From the NCBI RefSeq assembly GCF_013137895.1, contig NZ_CP053538.1, positions 1,177,501 to 1,241,500 on the forward strand: a DNA stretch of 64,000 nt. The letters run 5' to 3'. Below the pieces are notes generated by a model, which saw only the letters and a program-made list of their open reading frames with translations, was not told the DNA's origin and did no database searches. Position 1 is the stretch's first letter. Each line of letters starts with the position of its first letter. A program made the translations under genes and the position numbers. Source of the stretch: Hymenobacter taeanensis. GTDB taxonomy: Bacteria; Bacteroidota; Bacteroidia; Cytophagales; Hymenobacteraceae. This document shows, in pieces, positions 60,284 through 64,000 of the stretch.

Positions 60284-60313
60284 CAAAAGTACTACTTCAT
60301 CTAGGCATATCAA
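60284..60313 (-). promoter_or_regulatory. Promoter of the 150-nt unit: TTG - 19 bp - TACTTTTG
   Basis: On the minus strand TTG (60313-60311) and TACTTTTG (60291-60284) are 19 bp apart, a full consensus match. The same octamer TACTTTTG is used by the DUF4468 gene promoter at 60720. Confidence 0.65.
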
Positions 60314-60693
60314 CTTTAACTATGTTAAGTTTATGTTATCTAAATGTTACCTGCCTTGAAATTCCCTACGCAGAGGTTGAGCCAAAATTTTATACCATAT
60401 GTATCTGTATTTCAGCAAATTTATTTATCTAAATCTATTACACCATGTTTAAATCTCCTGCTTATCTTTGCTCTTTAGCCTACTAGAATCTGGCTTACAT
60501 TATCTAAACCGCGGCATAGCTCATATAATAATAATACAATTTAAATTATTTTACCTTGTCTATTATAAGTAGGAACCTGCTTCTGTGGGCTTTGATGAGC
60601 AACAGATTCCTAAATTTCTCTATGCACACTTATTTAGTTGATTTGGATAAGCAGCCTTTTCTAATTATCTTAACATATTCATAATTATTTAGA
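60314..60693. other. AT-rich intergenic desert
   Basis: About 380 bp of visibly AT-rich sequence (runs such as TATAATAATAATACAATTTA) without a frame, terminator or RNA gene I can support. It lies between the 150-nt unit and the DUF4468 promoter and differs strongly from the GC-rich surroundings. Confidence 0.6.
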
Positions 60694-60727
60694 TTTTGTA
60701 CAATTCAGCTGTTGGCAGCTACTTTTG
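60694..60727 (+). promoter_or_regulatory. Promoter of the DUF4468 gene: TTTTG - 21 bp - TACTTTTG
   Basis: TTTTG at 60694-60698 and TACTTTTG at 60720-60727 with a 21-bp spacer match the Bacteroidota consensus; start of transcription about 35 nt before the ATG at 60767. Confidence 0.75.
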
Positions 60728-60766
60728 TACCACACCACCACCCAGCACCTCATTACTTGCGCTTTT

Positions 60767-61333
60767 ATGAAAAACTTGCTACTCAGTTTTCTCTTTTGCG
60801 GGCTGCTGCTTGCTTCATTTGTTACCAGAGCCCAATCTGAGACTCCGGCTCCTGTTGAGTACAGTGAGCGGGTACCTGCAGATGGCGCTGGTAAAAGCGC
60901 TTTATATCGGAGTGCTCTTAACTGGACAGAAACCCATTTTGCGTACGGGCCAAAAAGCAATCAGAAAACGGATGCTACCACTGGTACAGTTCGCCTGACG
61001 GGCACAGGCAAAGTAAAACCCGTTGATACCAAAGGCCGGGAAAAAGAAATAACTGTGCTCTTTGATTTCAACTTTCGCGCAAACGACAACGGCTACGAGT
61101 ATAGCGTAGGGTCTTTCCGAGTTATAGCTGATCCGGAGCAGCCGAGCCAAACCGAACCGCTAGATACTTACCTGATGGCGCTACGGGCTGAAAAGAGCAA
61201 TGAGCGTACCCATAATGAGCGCCGCGTAACGGCACAGGCCACCTCGTTAGCCAGCGAGGCTGCCATGTCTTTCCGCTCATACATGAACAGCCAGCCAACA
61301 GACGTAAACGTAGGCCTGGCCGGAGAGAACTAG
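60767..61333 (+). CDS. Secreted DUF4468-like protein
   Basis: A 188-residue exported protein: signal peptide residues 1-21 (LLLSFLFCGLLLASFVTRAQ). The mature part shows the DUF4468 pattern: VEYSERVPADGAGKSALYRS with a helix ALNWTETHFAYG, a strand pair TGTVRLTGTGKVK, and LFDFNFRANDNGYEYSVGSFRV, then a helical C-terminus (LASEAAMSFRSYMNS). It is the second member of this family in the window, after the one at 42409. It has a strong promoter and ends at a 22-bp hairpin. No known function. Confidence 0.78.
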   Translation: MKNLLLSFLFCGLLLASFVTRAQSETPAPVEYSERVPADGAGKSALYRSALNWTETHFAYGPKSNQKTDATTGTVRLTGTGKVKPVDTKGREKEITVLFDFNFRANDNGYEYSVGSFRVIADPEQPSQTEPLDTYLMALRAEKSNERTHNERRVTAQATSLASEAAMSFRSYMNSQPTDVNVGLAGEN

Positions 61334-61350
61334 GCCGTTCTTTCTAGCTA

Positions 61351-61400
61351 TTACCCACAAAGCCCCGCCAGCACTTCCGCTGGCGGGGCTTTGTGGGTAA
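61351..61400. terminator. Bidirectional terminator between DUF4468 and acyltransferase genes
   Basis: A perfect 22-bp stem (TTACCCACAAAGCCCCGCCA plus GC) with a 6-nt loop between convergent genes. Confidence 0.85.
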
Positions 61401-61410
61401 GGTGGCTTGC

Positions 61411-63156
61411 TTAACTAAGCACGGTGGTATATCGCTCAAGTAAACGGTGCGTGCGGGCAGGTAGCTCCCGTGCGTCCAGCACCATAAACCCATCCAGGGC
61501 ATTGCTAAAGCCCGGATCAAGGTTGAAGCCTATTATGCGGGCATTTTGCTTTATGTATTGGCGCAACAGAACTGGTACCCCGCTGCCACCAGGCTCTAAA
61601 CCACTAATAAACTGCTGCAGATCTTGCAGGCTTTCTAGGCCAGCCTGTAGCACGCTTGCGCTGCCAGGTGCATCAAGAGGGCGGTATTTAAACTGTTTGC
61701 GGGGCTTAACCATGTCCGCCCAGACAGGGTCTGCACAATGACGTTGCAGGTACTCCATCATTACTGCTTTTGAAACGGGCGCAAACCGGTTGCTAATACT
61801 CACGGGCCCAATCAGGTAGCGGTATTCCGGATGGCGGGCAATGTACTCGGCAATTCCTTTCCATAGTAGTGCCAGGGGCAACGGCTGCTTCTGGTACTCC
61901 TCCCGCACAAAAGAGCGGCCCAGCTCTAATGCTTCGCGCAGGAGCGGCCGCAGCTCTTTTTTCATCCGGAATAGCGAGTGCAGATAAAACCCGCGCTTGC
62001 CGTACTGCTGCAAAATACTCCGGCCCCGCCCCACACGGTAAGCGCCTACCAAACAACGAGCTTTGCGGTCATACAGAAACAGATGCCGGTAGTACTCGTC
62101 GTACCGATCCAGGTCAATGGCCTGTTGGGTACCCTCTCCTTCCCGACGAAAGGTGAGTTCCCGCAACCAGCCAATTTCCCGCAGCACGTGAGGGATTTCA
62201 GATTTCTTGGCCACGTACACTTCCCACTGCTGATAACGCAGCAGGCACCGGCCAGGGCGCAGCTGCTGAATATCGGCTTCCAACAGGGTGGGATCGGTTT
62301 CGGCTACTACTGTCGGCGCGGGCAACTCCGGGAACAGGCCTACCTGTGACTTACCAGGCCTGAGCGCATATACCCGCGCCCGAAGATAGGCGAGGCGGTC
62401 GGGGGCGGGAAGAGCGGCCAACGTAGCAGGTGTGATAGGTTGCCCAATTCTGACCTGAATGGTTTGCCCGCGTTTGTTCAGCAATTCAGCCGGCAAACGG
62501 GCCGTGCGCAAAACAGGGTGCAACAGGCCTAGCAAGCTGAAAGCAGTGCTGTTCTGACCACTAAGCCAAATGGGTACAACCGGAACGCGGGCGGCTTCAA
62601 GAAGCCGGCTGGCAGTGGGGTTCCAGGCGGGGTCTTGAGCGGGCTGAAACACGCCAGCCCGGTAGGCCACCTCACCGTCCGGAAACAGCCCTAGCGGAAT
62701 ATCATTCTGCAAATAGCGTAGCAACCGGCGCACCGTGGGTACATTGCTCCCGGCGGCACCACGATCGGGGTTTACCAGCGTGAGCTGGTCGGTTAAGTTC
62801 GGCAGCAGAGGTGCCAGCACCTGGTTGGCTACCGCCCGAAACTCAGGCCGTGTGCCACCTAACAGGTAGAGTAAAATCAGGCCATCGAGCATACCACTGG
62901 GGTGGTTGGCAATAGCCACAAATGCTCCTTGGGCAGGTACTCGGCGCAACTCAGCTGGGTCGTAGGCCAGCGTAATGTTCAGGTCGCGCAGCAGCTGCCC
63001 AATAAACTCGCGTCCCTGCAGGTGCCGATGCCGGCCATACAACTGTTGCAGGCTCCGCAGTTGCGCCCACCGGTACCACAGGGGCCGTAACACCTCCCCG
63101 GCGCGCTTACCAAAAGTGCCCGCAACAGGCAGTTGAAAATCAGGAGAAGAGCTCAT
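61411..63156 (-). CDS. Bifunctional acyltransferase, OlsF-like (ornithine lipid synthesis)
   Basis: A 581-residue fusion; start at 63156. The N-terminal half (residues 50-300) is a PlsC-type lysophospholipid acyltransferase of the haemolysin-like branch: IANHPSGMLDGL (His85, Asp91), LGLFPDGEVAYR and PVVPIWLSGQNS. The C-terminal half (residues 310-575) is an OlsB-like GNAT acyltransferase: ELTFRREGEGTQQAIDLDRYDEYYRHLFLYDRKARCLVGAYRVG split over two strands, FYLHSLF, ELGRSFVREEYQK, YLIGPVSISNRF. This order is that of OlsF, which makes ornithine or related amino-acid lipids. Alone on its strand, flanked by terminators; membrane-associated by inference. Confidence 0.83.
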   Translation of the reverse strand: MSSSPDFQLPVAGTFGKRAGEVLRPLWYRWAQLRSLQQLYGRHRHLQGREFIGQLLRDLNITLAYDPAELRRVPAQGAFVAIANHPSGMLDGLILLYLLGGTRPEFRAVANQVLAPLLPNLTDQLTLVNPDRGAAGSNVPTVRRLLRYLQNDIPLGLFPDGEVAYRAGVFQPAQDPAWNPTASRLLEAARVPVVPIWLSGQNSTAFSLLGLLHPVLRTARLPAELLNKRGQTIQVRIGQPITPATLAALPAPDRLAYLRARVYALRPGKSQVGLFPELPAPTVVAETDPTLLEADIQQLRPGRCLLRYQQWEVYVAKKSEIPHVLREIGWLRELTFRREGEGTQQAIDLDRYDEYYRHLFLYDRKARCLVGAYRVGRGRSILQQYGKRGFYLHSLFRMKKELRPLLREALELGRSFVREEYQKQPLPLALLWKGIAEYIARHPEYRYLIGPVSISNRFAPVSKAVMMEYLQRHCADPVWADMVKPRKQFKYRPLDAPGSASVLQAGLESLQDLQQFISGLEPGGSGVPVLLRQYIKQNARIIGFNLDPGFSNALDGFMVLDARELPARTHRLLERYTTVLS

Positions 63157-63292
63157 GCGCGCCAAAACCAAAGAATGCCCACCGCCTCGCCGCGTCAGGT
63201 CTGCTCCTCAAAATTCCGAATTGCCTATTAGCCCATCGTTATCACGGAATTATCAAACTATTAACGATGAGCACTAACCCGTAACAAAAGCA

Positions 63293-63318
63293 GAAAGCCG
63301 CGTTGCAGCGCGGCTTTC
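63293..63318. terminator. Hairpin in the 63.2-63.5 kb gap
   Basis: 10-bp perfect stem GAAAGCCGCG / CGCGGCTTTC with a 6-nt loop. It lies upstream of the acyltransferase start and after the nuclease gene on the minus strand, so it probably backs up termination of the nuclease. The 399-bp gap 63157-63555 holds this hairpin, the one at 63500 and nothing else I can name. Confidence 0.6.
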
Positions 63319-63499
63319 CATTCTCTAAGTAGCTATCAGCCACCTCACTCATTCACTCAATACAAAAGTATGAGATGCAGCCGGGGCTATACCTATGATT
63401 TAGACTAATAACAATTATTTAAAGATGAACACCACGGGTTATCCGACCAAACAGCATGTACTTTCCCACTGGCAGCAACATTCCTGCCAGGCCAACCAA

Positions 63500-63532
63500 A
63501 AGCCCCGGCTACTCAAGTGGCAGCCGGGGCTT
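63500..63532 (-). terminator. Terminator of the nuclease gene
   Basis: 11-bp stem AAGCCCCGGCT / AGCCGGGGCTT, 11-nt loop, T run on the minus strand (TTTGG), 23 bp after the nuclease stop. Confidence 0.8.
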
Positions 63533-63555
63533 CTAACTAGATGATTGCCTGATTA

Positions 63556-64000
63556 TCAGCTGGTAGGGCCGCTGTCTACGCGGGCTTCCACTACGCTTTG
63601 CACGGAGGCCGATACCGCCGACAACAGATCATAGCCGGTAGCTTGCTCAATGGCATCTACGGTGGTGCGGTATACGCCCCAGTTGGTATCCAGTGAATTG
63701 TCGTTAGGCGTGTTGATGGCAATAACACGGGTGCCGGTGGTCACGCGCGAAGCATCACCAGTACCGTTGGGCATTACTACCACTACCTTCCATACGCGGG
63801 CGGGCACAGTTACGCGGCCGGCATCCAGGGTGGTAGCATATCCATTTGAACCCGTACCGCCTTTCCCATAGCTACCACAAATGATATACAGCTCATTACC
63901 AGCGTTAACGAGGGTGCGACAGTAGTTCTCGAGCCCAGCCCAGGTGCGCTGATTGTTCTGCGGGGCCTGCGGAATCATATTGCTCATCAGGAAAGTAGCC
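63556..64000 (-). CDS. DNA/RNA non-specific endonuclease (NucA/NUC1 type), C-terminal part
   Basis: The frame enters from the right edge and ends at 63556; only the C-terminal about 148 residues are present. The sequence FLMSNMIPQAPQNNQRTWAG followed by LENYCR is the metal/substrate helix of the beta-beta-alpha-metal nuclease family, and YIICGSYGKGG and VPARVWKVVVVMP are the next two conserved strands. The catalytic DRGH motif lies outside the window. These enzymes are usually exported and degrade DNA and RNA for nutrition; no signal peptide can be seen here because the N-terminus is missing. Confidence 0.88.
   Translation of the reverse strand, partial: ATFLMSNMIPQAPQNNQRTWAGLENYCRTLVNAGNELYIICGSYGKGGTGSNGYATTLDAGRVTVPARVWKVVVVMPNGTGDASRVTTGTRVIAINTPNDNSLDTNWGVYRTTVDAIEQATGYDLLSAVSASVQSVVEARVDSGPTS

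Noticed and set aside
1..64000. CRISPR arrays, rRNA operon, transposase or prophage
   Set aside because: No regularly spaced repeats, rRNA core sequences, DDE motifs or phage genes are visible; tandem near-repeats are explained by paralogous proteases and REP-like elements.

Overview
The window is a chromosomal stretch of a high-GC member of the Bacteroidota, most likely Hymenobacter or a close relative (Cytophagales). This is inferred from sequence features, not a database match: four secreted proteins end in type IX secretion (T9SS) sorting tails, promoters follow the Bacteroidota form TAnnTTTG with an upstream TTG about 19-21 nt away, ribosome binding sites are almost absent, and the protein families (META, DUF4468, DUF6268, DUF2652, M43 proteases, gluzincin/TolB/barrel fusions) are typical of the group. 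I see no rRNA, CRISPR array, phage, transposase or integrase.

Layout. 0-5.4 kb: surface and envelope proteins (partial MG2-like protein, META lipoprotein, peptidase/TolB/barrel protein) and a lipoprotein MsrA. 5.5-9.5 kb: a six-PAS histidine kinase and a two-PAS protein without an output domain. 9.6-11.7 kb: an aminotransferase and an omega-amidase that fit one pathway. 11.8-18.3 kb: a T9SS FG-GAP protein, MurF, dTDP-rhamnose epimerase plus glycosyltransferase, and a membrane-anchored cytochrome c. 18.4-25.5 kb: HflX, two tandem M43 metalloproteases and a T9SS protein. 25.8-33.8 kb: SixA, polyphosphate kinase, and two outer-membrane proteins, one fusing a phosphoesterase to a barrel.

34-36.7 kb holds the most unusual pair: an HD-domain protein fused to a Pycsar-type (DUF5706) membrane effector domain, convergent with a class III cyclase-like DUF2652 protein. 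36.8-42.9 kb carries tRNA-Arg(CCT), an orphan response regulator, a STAS-like protein, a DUF1345 membrane protein, nicotinate phosphoribosyltransferase (pncB), an AT-richer small insert ending in a diverged pncB 3' remnant, DUF4240, a metal-binding HMA protein and a DUF4468 protein. 43-45.7 kb is a porin-amtB operon.

46.5-59.5 kb is a leftward nucleotide biosynthesis cluster: a pyrD-like gene, pyrF, a small unknown gene, pyrE, then purL-purQ-purC-(SnoaL-like)-purD-purN-purF-purM. Together these give UMP synthesis from orotate and most of the path from phosphoribosylamine to AIR, plus the SAICAR step; purE, purK, purB and purH are elsewhere. The last 4.5 kb has a roughly 150-nt transcription unit with its own promoter and terminator, an AT-rich desert, a second DUF4468 protein, an ornithine-lipid type bifunctional acyltransferase and the end of a DNA/RNA nuclease gene.
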